From assembly GCA_021202635.1 (NCBI GenBank), contig JAJQCQ010000093.1:81910-145909 (forward strand): a stretch of 64,000 nucleotides of DNA, in the 5' to 3' direction. Positions 1 through 7,846 of the stretch are shown in pieces. The notes under the pieces are model-generated. The model saw nothing but the letters and a program-made list of their open reading frames with translations, was not told where the DNA came from and ran no database searches. This stretch comes from Lachnospiraceae bacterium (GTDB taxonomy: Bacteria > Bacillota > Clostridia > Lachnospirales > Lachnospiraceae). The translations under genes and the position numbers were made by a program. Numbering within the stretch: the stretch's first letter is position 1; every line of letters begins with the position of its first letter.

Positions 1-210
1 GGACTCCATGTCCTCATAACAAATCCCATAATTACCAATCAGCGGATACGTCATCACCACCGCCTGTCCGGCATAGGACGGATCCGTCAACACTTCCAGA
101 TAACCAGTCATCGATGTATTAAATACAATCTCACTCACCACCTCACGCGGTGAGCCAATACTGGTACCCGCAAATACTGTGCCATCTTCGAGTATCAGAA
201 ACGCTTTCAT
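1..210 (-). CDS. carA: Carbamoyl-phosphate synthase small subunit, N-terminal fragment
   Basis: The window edge cuts this gene, leaving the first 70 codons. The translation begins [15 protein letters not shown] and continues with [19 protein letters not shown] and a [21 protein letters not shown] stretch typical of the CarA N-terminal domain. The family provides the glutaminase subunit that delivers ammonia to CarB for carbamoyl phosphate, the precursor of pyrimidines and arginine. The start is the ATG at 208-210, preceded by an AAAGGAG ribosome binding site about ten bases upstream. The catalytic triad domain lies outside the window, so activity cannot be judged. Confidence 0.93.
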   Translation of the reverse strand, partial: MKAFLILEDGTVFAGTSIGSPREVVSEIVFNTSMTGYLEVLTDPSYAGQAVVMTYPLIGNYGICYEDMES

Positions 211-273
211 ATGAATGCCGCACTCCTTTCTGCTGTCGAATTATCTGTCTGTATACCACTACTTGTAAAAGCT

Positions 274-305
274 GATTGCTCCGTTCCTTCGGAACTCCCG
301 CAATC
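274..305 (-). promoter_or_regulatory. Hairpin in the carA 5' leader
   Basis: About 65 bases upstream of the carA start there is a two-part inverted repeat. The outer arms GATTGC/GCAATC (274-279 and 300-305) enclose inner arms GTTCC/GGAAC (283-287 and 291-295) around a three-base loop. An RNA made in the carA direction would fold into a stem with a small internal loop. Pyrimidine genes are often controlled by leader attenuation, but I do not recognise a PyrR site here, so the role is inferred from position only. Confidence 0.4.
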
Positions 306-448
306 ACCGTAAATCGCTCAATTTTACCATATCTTTTTTTATATTTCAACTTGTTTTGAATGGAATCGAAAAAAAGCAAACGCAGAAAGCACCTGTTTCT
401 GATCAGGGGAATATTCTAAAATAAGGAGACACATGAGGTTTTACAGAT

Positions 449-1726
449 ATGAACAACCGCTCTTTCAACGGAAAACTCCGGGCCGCACAGACAGGCGACC
501 TGCCAGATACCGGAACACTGAAGGTTACGGTCCTTTCCGAGCAGAACCTTCCACTTTCGGATGCAGTGGTGGCGTTTTCTTTTACCGGAGATCCGGACAG
601 CCAGATTGAGGAAATACACACGGACCAGAACGGCCAGACAGAACCGGTGACGCTCGCCGCCCCGCCGGTGGAATATTCTCTTGAACCATCGGAAGAACAG
701 CCTTACGCGGAATATACCATCCGGGTATCCGCCCCGGGATACGAGCCGGTCACAGTCAGCGGAGCAGAGCTTTTTAGCGGCCAGCTTTCCCTGCAGAATG
801 TCACTCTGCGGCAGTCGGCCCCCGGAGAACAGCCGGATACCATAGTCATTCCGGAGCACACTCTTTACGGCTATTATCCACCCAAAATCGCGGAAGCGGA
901 AGTAAAACCAGTCCGCGAAAACGGCGAAATCGTGCTCAGCCAGGTAGTCGTACCGGAATACATTGTTGTACACGACGGAACGCCGCAGGATTCTACCGCA
1001 CGCGACTATTATGTGCAGTACAAAGACTATATCAAAAACGTCGCGAGCAGTGAAATCTATTCCACCTGGCCTTATGCAACGCTGGTCGCGAACATTCTGG
1101 CCATTCAGTCCTTTACCCTGAATCGGGTCTATACGGAATGGTACCGCAATAAACGATATGATTTCACCATTACTTCTTCCACCGCCTATGACCAGAAATG
1201 GGTCTATGGGAGAACCATTTTTGAAAGTATTTCCGAGGTGGTCGATGACGTGTTTCAGAATTACCTTTCCCGGCCAAATGTAAAACAGCCGATCCTGACC
1301 CAATACTGCGACGGTTCCCGGGTAACCTGCCCGCAATGGCTCTCGCAATGGGGCAGTGCAGCGCTCGGTGAGCAGGGCTATACGGCCTCAGAGATCATCC
1401 GCTATTATTATGGAAACGATATGTACATCAATTTTGCCGAGCAGGTCTCCGGCGTTCCGTCCTCCTATCCGGGTTACCCGCTCTCTGTCGGTTCGGTCGG
1501 CGCAGATGTGCTGAAAATCCAGGAGCAGCTCAATGCCATCTCCGGCAATTACCCGCTGATCCCCAGGCTCGTGCCGGACGGCATCTTCGGCGAAGCGACA
1601 CAGGAGGCCGTAAAAGTTTTCCAGTCCGTCTTCGGTCTGACACAGGACGGCATCGTCGGCAACCGCACCTGGTATAAGATATCGGACATCTACGTCGCAG
1701 TGACACGGATCGCGGAGGGCGCATGA
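449..1726 (+). CDS. SpoIID-like protein with C-terminal peptidoglycan-binding domain
   Basis: This 425-residue protein has three recognisable parts. Residues about 23-125 look like an Ig-like or carboxypeptidase-regulatory-like beta domain. The middle (about 175-310) resembles the SpoIID/LytB family: NILAIQSFTLNRVYTEWY is followed by LSQWGSAALGEQGY and EIIRYYYGNDM, close to the conserved SQWG and ILKYYY blocks. The last 80 residues form a PG_binding_1 domain with the VKxFQ and DGIVGxxTW signature. No signal peptide or membrane segment is visible. The ATG at 449 follows GAGG about ten bases upstream; a stronger AAGGAG lies farther away. It is the only plus-strand gene in the first 22 kb. A role in spore or cell-wall remodelling is inferred from the domains; the exact substrate is unknown. 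Confidence 0.75.
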   Translation: MNNRSFNGKLRAAQTGDLPDTGTLKVTVLSEQNLPLSDAVVAFSFTGDPDSQIEEIHTDQNGQTEPVTLAAPPVEYSLEPSEEQPYAEYTIRVSAPGYEPVTVSGAELFSGQLSLQNVTLRQSAPGEQPDTIVIPEHTLYGYYPPKIAEAEVKPVRENGEIVLSQVVVPEYIVVHDGTPQDSTARDYYVQYKDYIKNVASSEIYSTWPYATLVANILAIQSFTLNRVYTEWYRNKRYDFTITSSTAYDQKWVYGRTIFESISEVVDDVFQNYLSRPNVKQPILTQYCDGSRVTCPQWLSQWGSAALGEQGYTASEIIRYYYGNDMYINFAEQVSGVPSSYPGYPLSVGSVGADVLKIQEQLNAISGNYPLIPRLVPDGIFGEATQEAVKVFQSVFGLTQDGIVGNRTWYKISDIYVAVTRIAEGA

Positions 1727-1777
1727 AGATGCCGCCAGAGGTCCGCTCCTGCCGCATAATGCCCGCCGTTTTCCGCT

Positions 1778-2227
1778 TTATTCCAGGAACTTCTTCAATT
1801 CCTCCATGAAAGTATTGACATCCTTGAATTCCCGATACACGGACGCGAAGCGCACATACGCTACCGCGTCCAGCTCCTTCAGCTTTTCCATCACCATCTC
1901 ACCGACCAGCTTGCTGGCGATCTCTTTTTCTTCCATATTAAAAAGATCCATCTCGATCGCGTCGACCGTCTCCCGAATCTCCCGGATCGGGATCGGGCGC
2001 TTGTAGCATGCACGCAAAATACCTGCCTCCAGCTTATTCCGGTTGTACTGCTCTCTGCTCTGGTCTTTCTTAATCACGATAAGCGGAATCGACTCCACCT
2101 TCTCATAAGTCGTAAAACGCTTGCCGCAGGCATCACACATCCTGCGCCGGCGGATGGATGCGCCATCGTCCGCAGGTCTCGAATCTACGACACGGGTATT
2201 ATCCATATTGCAAAATGGGCATTTCAT
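1778..2227 (-). CDS. nrdR: Transcriptional repressor NrdR
   Basis: The protein (149 residues) begins [18 protein letters not shown] with a four-cysteine zinc ribbon (CPFC and CDACGKRF), followed by an ATP-cone domain ([20 protein letters not shown]). NrdR senses dATP/ATP and represses ribonucleotide reductase genes by binding NrdR boxes. The chosen ATG at 2225-2227 has AGGAG six bases upstream. An upstream in-frame extension exists but would add 27 residues unlike the family. It lies just downstream of lepA on the same strand. No ribonucleotide reductase gene is present in this window. Confidence 0.95.
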   Translation of the reverse strand: MKCPFCNMDNTRVVDSRPADDGASIRRRRMCDACGKRFTTYEKVESIPLIVIKKDQSREQYNRNKLEAGILRACYKRPIPIREIRETVDAIEMDLFNMEEKEIASKLVGEMVMEKLKELDAVAYVRFASVYREFKDVNTFMEELKKFLE

Positions 2228-2265
2228 GGTATCTCCTCTTCTTTCTTTTCCTGTATGAGAGTTTC

Positions 2266-2288
2266 CCTGCCGGAAAATTCCCGGCAGG
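2266..2288 (-). other. Inverted repeat between lepA and nrdR
   Basis: Perfect 8-bp arms CCTGCCGG/CCGGCAGG enclose a seven-base loop between the lepA stop and the nrdR start. There is no U-run after it in the transcription direction, so it may be a weak terminator or an mRNA stem rather than a full intrinsic terminator. Confidence 0.4.
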
Positions 2289-2359
2289 CCAGCCAGATTC
2301 ATGGGCATTCCGAATAACTGGCCGCCGGTCTGCGCTTCGGTCGGAACGGTTGCCAGGCT

Positions 2360-4171
2360 TCAGTCATCATCCAGCTTCAGCACACTCATAAACGCTTTCT
2401 GCGGAATCTCTACGCTGCCAAACTGACGCATGCGTTTCTTGCCTTCCTTTTGCTTTTCCAGCAGCTTCTTTTTTCTGGAAATATCACCGCCATAGCATTT
2501 TGCAAGCACGTCCTTGCGCATCGCCTTCACTGTCTCACGCGCAATAATCTTGCTGCCAATCGCCGCCTGAATCGGAATCTCAAACAGCTGGCGCGGAATC
2601 TCCTGCTTCAGCTTTTCACACATCCTGCGCCCACGCTCGTAAGCCGTATCTGCATGAACGATAAAGGACAGCGCATCGACTTCTTCTTTATTTACAAGGA
2701 TATCCAGCTTCACCAGCTCGGAACGCAGATAGCCTTTCATCTCGTAATCAAAGGACGCGTACCCGCGGGACCGGGACTTAAGCGCGTCAAAGAAATCGTA
2801 GATAATCTCATTCAGCGGCAGCGTATATTTCAGTCGCGCACGCGTCTCTTCCATGTATTCCATACCTTCGTAAATGCCGCGCCGCTGCTGGCACAGCTCC
2901 ATGATTGCCCCCAGATATTCGGTCGTCACCATAATCTCCGCCTCGACAACCGGCTCTTCCATATAATCAATCTCCGACGGGTCAGGCAGATTGGTCGGAT
3001 TGGTCAGCTCAATCATTGTCCCATCTGTCTTATAGACTTTATAAATCACACTCGGAGCAGTTGTAATCAGGTCCAGGTTATACTCCCGCTCCAGCCGCTC
3101 CTGTATGATCTCCAGGTGCAGCAGGCCAAGGAAACCGCAGCGGAATCCGAACCCCAGGGCTACAGAAGTCTCCGGTTCAAACTGAAGCGACGCGTCATTC
3201 AGCTGCAGCTTTTCCAGCGCGTCCCGCAGATCCGGATATTTGGCCCCGTCCACCGGATACATGCCGCAGTATACCATCGGATTCACTTTTTTATACCCCG
3301 GAAGCGGTTCTCCACATGGGCGCTCCGCATCCGTCACCGTATCGCCCACCCGTGTATCCTTCACATTCTTCAGGCTGGCTGTCAGATAGCCCACCATGCC
3401 GGCGCTCAGCTCCTCACAGGGAATGAACTGCCCCGGCCCGAAATACCCCGCCTCCACGACCTCGGCTTCCGCGCCGGTCGCCATCATGCGGATCCTTGTA
3501 CCCTTTTTCACGGAGCCATTCATCAGGCGGATAAAAATAATCACGCCTTTGTAAGAATCATACACGGAATCAAAAATCAGCGCCTGCAGAGGTGCGTCCG
3601 GGTCGCCGGTCGGCGCAGGAATCTTTGTCACCACCTGCTCCAGCACCTCATGCACATTCTGTCCGGTCTTCGCCGAGATCTGCGGCGCGTCCTCTGCCTC
3701 GATGCCAATCACATCCTCAATCTCATGGATCACGCGCTCCGGCTCCGCGCTCGGAAGATCAATTTTATTAATAACCGGCATGACATCCAGGTCATGGTCA
3801 AGTGCCAGATACACGTTCGCCAGCGTCTGTGCCTCAATGCCCTGCGCCGCGTCCACAACAAGGATCGCTCCGTCGCAGGCCGCCAGTGAACGCGACACCT
3901 CATAGTTAAAATCGACATGCCCAGGCGTATCAATGAGGTTAAAAATATACTCTTCCCCGTCATCCGCCCTGTAAATAATCCGGACCGCCTGCGACTTAAT
4001 CGTAATGCCGCGCTCCCGCTCCAGATCCATATTGTCCAGCACCTGATCCTGCATCTCGCGGCTGGTCAAAAGACCGGTCATCTCAATGATCCGATCCGCC
4101 AGCGTTGATTTTCCATGATCGATGTGCGCAATAATACAAAAATTCCTGATTTTGCTCTGATCTACCGTCAC
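2360..4171 (-). CDS. lepA: Elongation factor 4 (LepA), ribosome back-translocase GTPase
   Basis: This 603-residue translational GTPase begins with [21 protein letters not shown] (G1 motif), followed by DTPGHVDF (G3) and NKIDLP (G4). The C-terminal LepA domain ends in [19 protein letters not shown], a family hallmark. EF4 acts on stalled ribosomes and influences translation quality. I chose the GTG at 4169-4171 because GGGGAGG lies nine bases upstream and the protein then matches the usual LepA length; the reading frame stays open upstream to 4255 with residues unlike the family. In many Firmicutes lepA lies near sporulation genes, as it does here with spoIIP immediately upstream. Confidence 0.95.
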   Translation of the reverse strand: MTVDQSKIRNFCIIAHIDHGKSTLADRIIEMTGLLTSREMQDQVLDNMDLERERGITIKSQAVRIIYRADDGEEYIFNLIDTPGHVDFNYEVSRSLAACDGAILVVDAAQGIEAQTLANVYLALDHDLDVMPVINKIDLPSAEPERVIHEIEDVIGIEAEDAPQISAKTGQNVHEVLEQVVTKIPAPTGDPDAPLQALIFDSVYDSYKGVIIFIRLMNGSVKKGTRIRMMATGAEAEVVEAGYFGPGQFIPCEELSAGMVGYLTASLKNVKDTRVGDTVTDAERPCGEPLPGYKKVNPMVYCGMYPVDGAKYPDLRDALEKLQLNDASLQFEPETSVALGFGFRCGFLGLLHLEIIQERLEREYNLDLITTAPSVIYKVYKTDGTMIELTNPTNLPDPSEIDYMEEPVVEAEIMVTTEYLGAIMELCQQRRGIYEGMEYMEETRARLKYTLPLNEIIYDFFDALKSRSRGYASFDYEMKGYLRSELVKLDILVNKEEVDALSFIVHADTAYERGRRMCEKLKQEIPRQLFEIPIQAAIGSKIIARETVKAMRKDVLAKCYGGDISRKKKLLEKQKEGKKRMRQFGSVEIPQKAFMSVLKLDDD

Positions 4172-4306
4172 TCTTTTCTTCCTCCCCGGTTCCCCCGGTC
4201 TTTCTGTATTTCTTCTCTTTATATGCCTGCTTTCGCGCCTTCCATAACCGGACAATCAGCGCCGCGATGGAGGCGGATGCCTGCTGCGGGCACATTGTTT
4301 CAAGCT

Positions 4307-4334
4307 AGTATAACACAAACCGGCAGTCAGGCAA
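4307..4334 (-). promoter_or_regulatory. Probable sigma-A promoter of lepA
   Basis: On the minus strand a TTGCCT -35 element (4329-4334) and a TATACT -10 element (4307-4312) are 16 bases apart, about 135 bases upstream of the lepA start. It sits between the spoIIP stop and lepA, so it would let lepA be expressed apart from the sporulation gene. Confidence 0.55.
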
Positions 4335-4404
4335 AACAGAAATTAAGGAAAATTGGAAAATTTCGCCGGAAAAACCCGAACTGCTTCCAAACCGTTCCAG
4401 CCAT

Positions 4405-5616
4405 TCATTCCAGAATCTGCCGGATCAGATTCGCAACAGGCGCCATCGCGTTTTTTTCTTCCTCCACCGTGTTCAGCTGTGTCCCGGCTTCAATCAGCAA
4501 AGAGCGCGCGCGCAGATGCAGATTGTAGCGCTCCGCCTGCAGATAGATTTTGCGGGCAAAGCCGGGGTACTCCACGTTGGCAAGCACCTGCAGCTGCAGG
4601 GAAAAAGCAAGATTCTCTGTCAGGTATTCATTCGGCAGCCAGGTGAGGGCTTCGCCGCCCGCATTGCGGGACAGTCCGTTAAAAAACATAATTCTCGAGA
4701 CAGCCTCCCCGTCGATCTCCGTCACAAAATCCTCCCGGTCGCCTTCCACTCCATCCCGGTGCAGGTCAATCAGCACCTCTATGGTCGGATTTTCCTCCAG
4801 AATCGCCTCAATTGCCTCCCGGGCATAATCATAGGCCGCACTCCGGTCAAGGACTCCATCGACCAGATCATATACCCCCGTATCGTGAATTACATTGTAG
4901 CCGTAGCCGCGCAGCTCATCCGCCAGAATCTCGCCCATCCCTACCACCGTATCGCACACCTCACCCTCGGCTGAGTCTGCAAAAGCCTCCTGGGAATGTG
5001 TGTGATAAATCAGAATCTGCGGAACAGAGGAATCCTGCTCCAGCGACAGGTCCATCCCAAGCAGTTTTTCCGCGTCAAAGAGCTCCGCATCCGCCGCGGT
5101 ATCCTCATCCACCGTATAATAATTCGTCACAAGATAAGAAAAGTCCGTCAGAAGAGGTAAGGCCTGTGAGAAAATGCTTCCTGCAGATACCTCCTGAATC
5201 GCATCATCCTCTGCGGCTGTCTGCGTCTCTTCCTCAGCTGCTGTTTCGGCCTGCATCTCTGCAATTGTCCCGCTCTGTGTCTCTGCCGCTGTCTCAGATT
5301 CCTTCTCTGCTTCCGTCTCACTTTGCGCCAGAGCTTGTCCTTCTTCTTCCGCTACGTAGCTTAATACCGGCACCACCTGTTCAAACCATGTGCTCAGCCA
5401 TCCGCTGAGCTTCTTTCCTTCCACTGCCGCCGTATAGGCAAGAGACCAGGTGCGCATCGCGGTATCCTCAGCAGACTGCTGCACACTCCCGGCCTCCGTC
5501 TTTTTCTGCATCTGATTACACGCCGCCAGGAGAGCGCCGCTTTTATACATAATATAAGCTCCCAGTACAGCCATCACGCCATAGAGCAATTTTTGCAGCC
5601 AGCTGTTTTTCCGCAT
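4405..5616 (-). CDS. spoIIP: Stage II sporulation protein P
   Basis: The protein (403 residues) has one N-terminal membrane segment (about residues 9-32), a long acidic Glu/Ala/Thr-rich linker (about 75-160), then the SpoIIP amidase/endopeptidase domain. The domain shows ILIYHTHSQEAF, VGMGEILADELR, YDYAREAIEAIL and LIDLHRDGV, including the zinc-ligand HTH and DLHRD motifs. SpoIIP works with SpoIID and SpoIIM to degrade septal peptidoglycan during engulfment. The ATG at 5616 has GGGAGG eight bases upstream. The usual neighbour gpr (spore protease) is not present next to it here. The long acidic linker makes it somewhat longer than the compact family members. Confidence 0.93.
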   Translation of the reverse strand: MRKNSWLQKLLYGVMAVLGAYIMYKSGALLAACNQMQKKTEAGSVQQSAEDTAMRTWSLAYTAAVEGKKLSGWLSTWFEQVVPVLSYVAEEEGQALAQSETEAEKESETAAETQSGTIAEMQAETAAEEETQTAAEDDAIQEVSAGSIFSQALPLLTDFSYLVTNYYTVDEDTAADAELFDAEKLLGMDLSLEQDSSVPQILIYHTHSQEAFADSAEGEVCDTVVGMGEILADELRGYGYNVIHDTGVYDLVDGVLDRSAAYDYAREAIEAILEENPTIEVLIDLHRDGVEGDREDFVTEIDGEAVSRIMFFNGLSRNAGGEALTWLPNEYLTENLAFSLQLQVLANVEYPGFARKIYLQAERYNLHLRARSLLIEAGTQLNTVEEEKNAMAPVANLIRQILE

Positions 5617-5633
5617 AGATCCTCCCGGGACAT

Positions 5634-5720
5634 CGAGCAGGAAGCGGCTTGCCGAATCCTGCTCGCCGCGCGGGGCGCATCCAGCGCCAGCTGGAAAACT
5701 TCCCTATGCGCCCCTGCGCA
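5634..5720 (-). repeat. Structured intergenic repeat, family 1, copy a
   Basis: Read on the minus strand this copy starts with ATGCGC, followed by an outer stem GGGGCGCAT/ATGCGCCCC (arms 5672-5680 and 5706-5714). Inside is an inner hairpin CCAGC/GCTGG with a four-base loop (5681-5694) and a purine/U-rich one-sided loop AGGGAAGTTTT. A second hairpin, CGAGCAGGA/TCCTGCTCG (5634-5642 and 5657-5665), follows. The same plan recurs near 22.58, 30.28 and 47.48 kb. It lies between a terminator-like hairpin and the spoIIP start. Confidence 0.7.
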
Positions 5721-5730
5721 TCATTACGAA

Positions 5731-5759
5731 ACCCCACACCTGACAGGCAGGTATGGGGT
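5731..5759 (-). terminator. Terminator-like hairpin after the 5856-6299 gene
   Basis: Arms ACCCCACACCTG (5731-5742) and CAGGTATGGGGT (5748-5759) form a 12-position stem with one mismatch around a five-base loop. It lies downstream of the small membrane protein gene and upstream of spoIIP on the same strand. The following T-run is short on the minus strand, so termination may be partial. Confidence 0.55.
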
Positions 5760-5855
5760 TCTCCTATTTTCCCTATTGTAACCGTTCCTTTTTCACAGTT
5801 ACCCCTTATTTACTCTATGCGTTTTTTTCTTTCTTTAGAACCGGAATCGCTTCTG

Positions 5856-6299
5856 TCAAAGCGCGGCCGCTACCTCCTGATAGAGCTCGTCGCCCTCCGG
5901 AATCTTATAAACCTTTCCATCCTCCTCGGAATAGCAAAAATAGTCATCGCCTTCCTTTGACAGATAAATCTGATGAGAACCACCCTTCTTATCATTCACC
6001 TGGATCTCCAGATCCCCCTTATGCGGCCGAAATTCCTCTTCTCCTGATTCAGCCGGAGCGCTCTCACGACTGTATTCGTCGAGCAATCGGACGATTTTTT
6101 CCTTTCTTGCCTGATCCGTCAGATCAATCTGCTCCATCTCATCGTTTGTCCATGTCACCTTCACACTGTCCGCGACAAGCTCCTCTGACACCAGTGAATC
6201 ATACCTCGAATACAGAACCAGCCCCGTCAGCACCAGAATGCCTGCCAAAACAGCCAGCAAAACTGCTGCCCTTCTCCCCTCAGGCTTCAACATTCGCAT
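5856..6299 (-). CDS. Small membrane-anchored protein of unknown function
   Basis: The 147-residue product has a basic N-terminus, one membrane segment (about residues 11-29, AVLLAVLAGILVLTGLVLY) and an acidic extracytoplasmic domain. The domain alternates predicted strands with a central helix (QARKEKIVRLLDEYSRES) and ends in a lysine/glutamate-rich tail. It resembles small secreted domains annotated as DUF5301-like in clostridia, but I cannot confirm this. The ATG at 6297-6299 has GGGGAGG about eight bases upstream; an upstream in-frame start lacks a good site. No functional link to neighbours is evident. Confidence 0.6.
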   Translation of the reverse strand: MRMLKPEGRRAAVLLAVLAGILVLTGLVLYSRYDSLVSEELVADSVKVTWTNDEMEQIDLTDQARKEKIVRLLDEYSRESAPAESGEEEFRPHKGDLEIQVNDKKGGSHQIYLSKEGDDYFCYSEEDGKVYKIPEGDELYQEVAAAL

Positions 6300-6344
6300 G
6301 CACTGCACCTCCCCTTCCTGTTGAAAAAATATAGTGATATGTGC

Positions 6345-6375
6345 ATTATACAACAGGGGGACTCAAAAAATGCAA
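6345..6375 (-). promoter_or_regulatory. Possible promoter of the 5856-6299 gene
   Basis: A perfect TATAAT (6345-6350 on the minus strand) lies about 45 bases upstream of the gene start, with TTGCAT (6370-6375) 19 bases farther up. The spacing is longer than optimal, so the -10 element is the main evidence. Confidence 0.4.
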
Positions 6376-6412
6376 AGCTTTTCTTAATATTTCTTAAGCA
6401 ATTCTATAAGTT

Positions 6413-6673
6413 TTATCCTTCCACTACTAAATATTTGCCATCGGGCAGTACAAACACTTCTGCCTGCTCCAGTACTTCCTCTTTTGTCATGCCGGAAATG
6501 TCTCCGCCATTCTCTTTAAAGTATTTTTTCAGTTCTTTATAATTATCGAGAACAACCGCCATACACTCTTCCAGGAATTCGTCTGCATCTTCCAGTGTTT
6601 CCGCGACGGATTCATCAAAAAGCTGTCCCTGATTTTTTAAGAAAACCTCCAGATATTCTTTTTTATATGTCAT
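6413..6673 (-). CDS. Small acidic conserved protein, function unknown
   Basis: This 86-residue protein is rich in Glu and Asp, has no signal peptide or membrane segment, and contains a helical stretch (FDESVAETLEDADEFLEECM) and a conserved-looking tail EVFVLPDGKYLVVEG. Similar small proteins occur widely in Lachnospiraceae, where automatic annotation often labels them glyoxalase without support in the sequence. The start at 6673 is well defined by AAAGGAG seven bases upstream. It stands alone between two other small genes on the same strand. I do not assign a function. Confidence 0.6.
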   Translation of the reverse strand: MTYKKEYLEVFLKNQGQLFDESVAETLEDADEFLEECMAVVLDNYKELKKYFKENGGDISGMTKEEVLEQAEVFVLPDGKYLVVEG

Positions 6674-6788
6674 ACAATCTCCTTTTCCTGTCCGCAGCCT
6701 CCTGAAGCGCTATGCTCTGCCAGCGAGTCAGGATTCTGTCAAAATAAAACGATCGCTTCTGGTCTGGAAATGCCAGGAAAAGTCGCAA

Positions 6789-7157
6789 TCAGAGCTCACA
6801 GGCGTCAAGCGCCTCTCCGATCCCTTTCTTTCCGACCGGAAGATGACCAAAACAGGTAAGCTTCATAGAATCCGAGTATGCCTCGTTTTCCGGTTCAGAG
6901 AACCAGAGCATTCTTGCCTCCCAGTTGTTCTCCCGAATCTGCATCGCTTTTTTTCTTCCCTGCTGGCCATAGGTCACAACTACCATAATCAAACATGGAT
7001 TCCGGCGTACAAAATGCAGGAATGGAAGCAGTTCGTTTTCGCCAATATACGTATGGATCAGGGGCCACTCCCCCCGTTCCCGCACCGCCTCACGAAGCAG
7101 ACTGGCATACTCATTGACATCTTCTTTTTTATCCGCGTACATGACGAACCGGACCAT
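6789..7157 (-). CDS. Stand-alone pseudo-receiver-like protein
   Basis: The 122-residue product has the size and alternating hydrophobic-strand/helix pattern of a CheY-like receiver of the LytTR regulator type: VRFVMYADKKED at the start, CLIMVVVTY in the position of strand 3, ARMLWFS in the position of strand 4 and a G-x-LPV segment where KP normally occurs. The strand 3 aspartate that is normally phosphorylated is absent (VVVTY), and no DNA-binding domain follows. It may be a phosphorylation-independent partner protein. The ATG at 7155-7157 follows a strong AGGAGGTGAG site. The fold assignment is my inference. Confidence 0.5.
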   Translation of the reverse strand: MVRFVMYADKKEDVNEYASLLREAVRERGEWPLIHTYIGENELLPFLHFVRRNPCLIMVVVTYGQQGRKKAMQIRENNWEARMLWFSEPENEAYSDSMKLTCFGHLPVGKKGIGEALDACEL

Positions 7158-7223
7158 TGCCTCACCTCCTGTTCTCTCTGATTTATGATGATCCATACAC
7201 CAAACATACCCTGTTTTTTTATA

Positions 7224-7252
7224 ATAATATACGCCAGGAGGTTTTTTTTCAA
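7224..7252 (-). promoter_or_regulatory. Probable sigma-A promoter of the pseudo-receiver gene
   Basis: On the minus strand TTGAAA (7247-7252) and TATTAT (7224-7229) are separated by exactly 17 bases and lie about 65 bases upstream of the 7157 start. Confidence 0.6.
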
Positions 7253-7282
7253 TAGAATTCAGTTGAACGGTCGTTTTTTCAG

Positions 7283-7846
7283 TTAAACGGTAATCCGGTC
7301 TGCCATAATCTCGTGAAACTGTCCGCCACAGCGCTCAACTTCACCAAGGACGGTGTCGATTCCGGACCGGGTCTGATGCCAGGTCTGGCGGCTGATTCCA
7401 TCAACCACCACCGGGCAGACAAGAAAGTCCGTATCCGGAAACTGCTGCTGGTAATACATGAGACTGCGTCTGGCGTGAAAGGCCTTGCAGCAGAGGATCG
7501 CCCGACGAACAGGCAGCTGCGCCGCCTCCGTCACCCGTCTGGAATAAATGGCGTTCTCCCAGGTAAAGGTCGCCTCCGGCTCCCGGAGAATGGCCTGCTG
7601 CGGAACACCTTCCGCGCGCAGAATTCCGCCGAGAAAATCGGATTCCGTTTCCCTGTCATAGATGGAAGCATTCCCCTTTATGCTGTGTTTTCCGGAAGGC
7701 AGAATATAAGGGGCATAGCCCTCATGATAAAGGCCGGCTGCCCGTCTCGCCAGCTCCGGCCGAAAGCTTCCGGGAATAAAAATAATGTCCGCTTTGCGCG
7801 GCTCATCCTCCACAAAAATAAACTCCGTGATCGCATCGTAGAACAT
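7283..7846 (-). CDS. YdcF/SanA-family (DUF218) protein
   Basis: This 187-residue protein matches the DUF218/YdcF fold: ADIIFIPGSFRPELARRAAGLYHEGYAPYI, then LPSGKHS, REPEATFTWENAIYS and AILCCKAFHARRSLMYYQ. Family members are small proteins of uncertain chemistry, with some linked to envelope polysaccharide metabolism. The start is the ATG at 7844-7846, which overlaps the TGA stop of the MocR gene as TGATG and has GGGAGGAG upstream, so the two are translationally coupled. The pairing suggests shared control, but the substrate is unknown. Confidence 0.75.
   Translation of the reverse strand: MFYDAITEFIFVEDEPRKADIIFIPGSFRPELARRAAGLYHEGYAPYILPSGKHSIKGNASIYDRETESDFLGGILRAEGVPQQAILREPEATFTWENAIYSRRVTEAAQLPVRRAILCCKAFHARRSLMYYQQQFPDTDFLVCPVVVDGISRQTWHQTRSGIDTVLGEVERCGGQFHEIMADRITV

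Noticed and set aside
2450..3889. A 479-codon plus-strand frame opposite lepA.
   Set aside because: Shadow of lepA without protein-like features.
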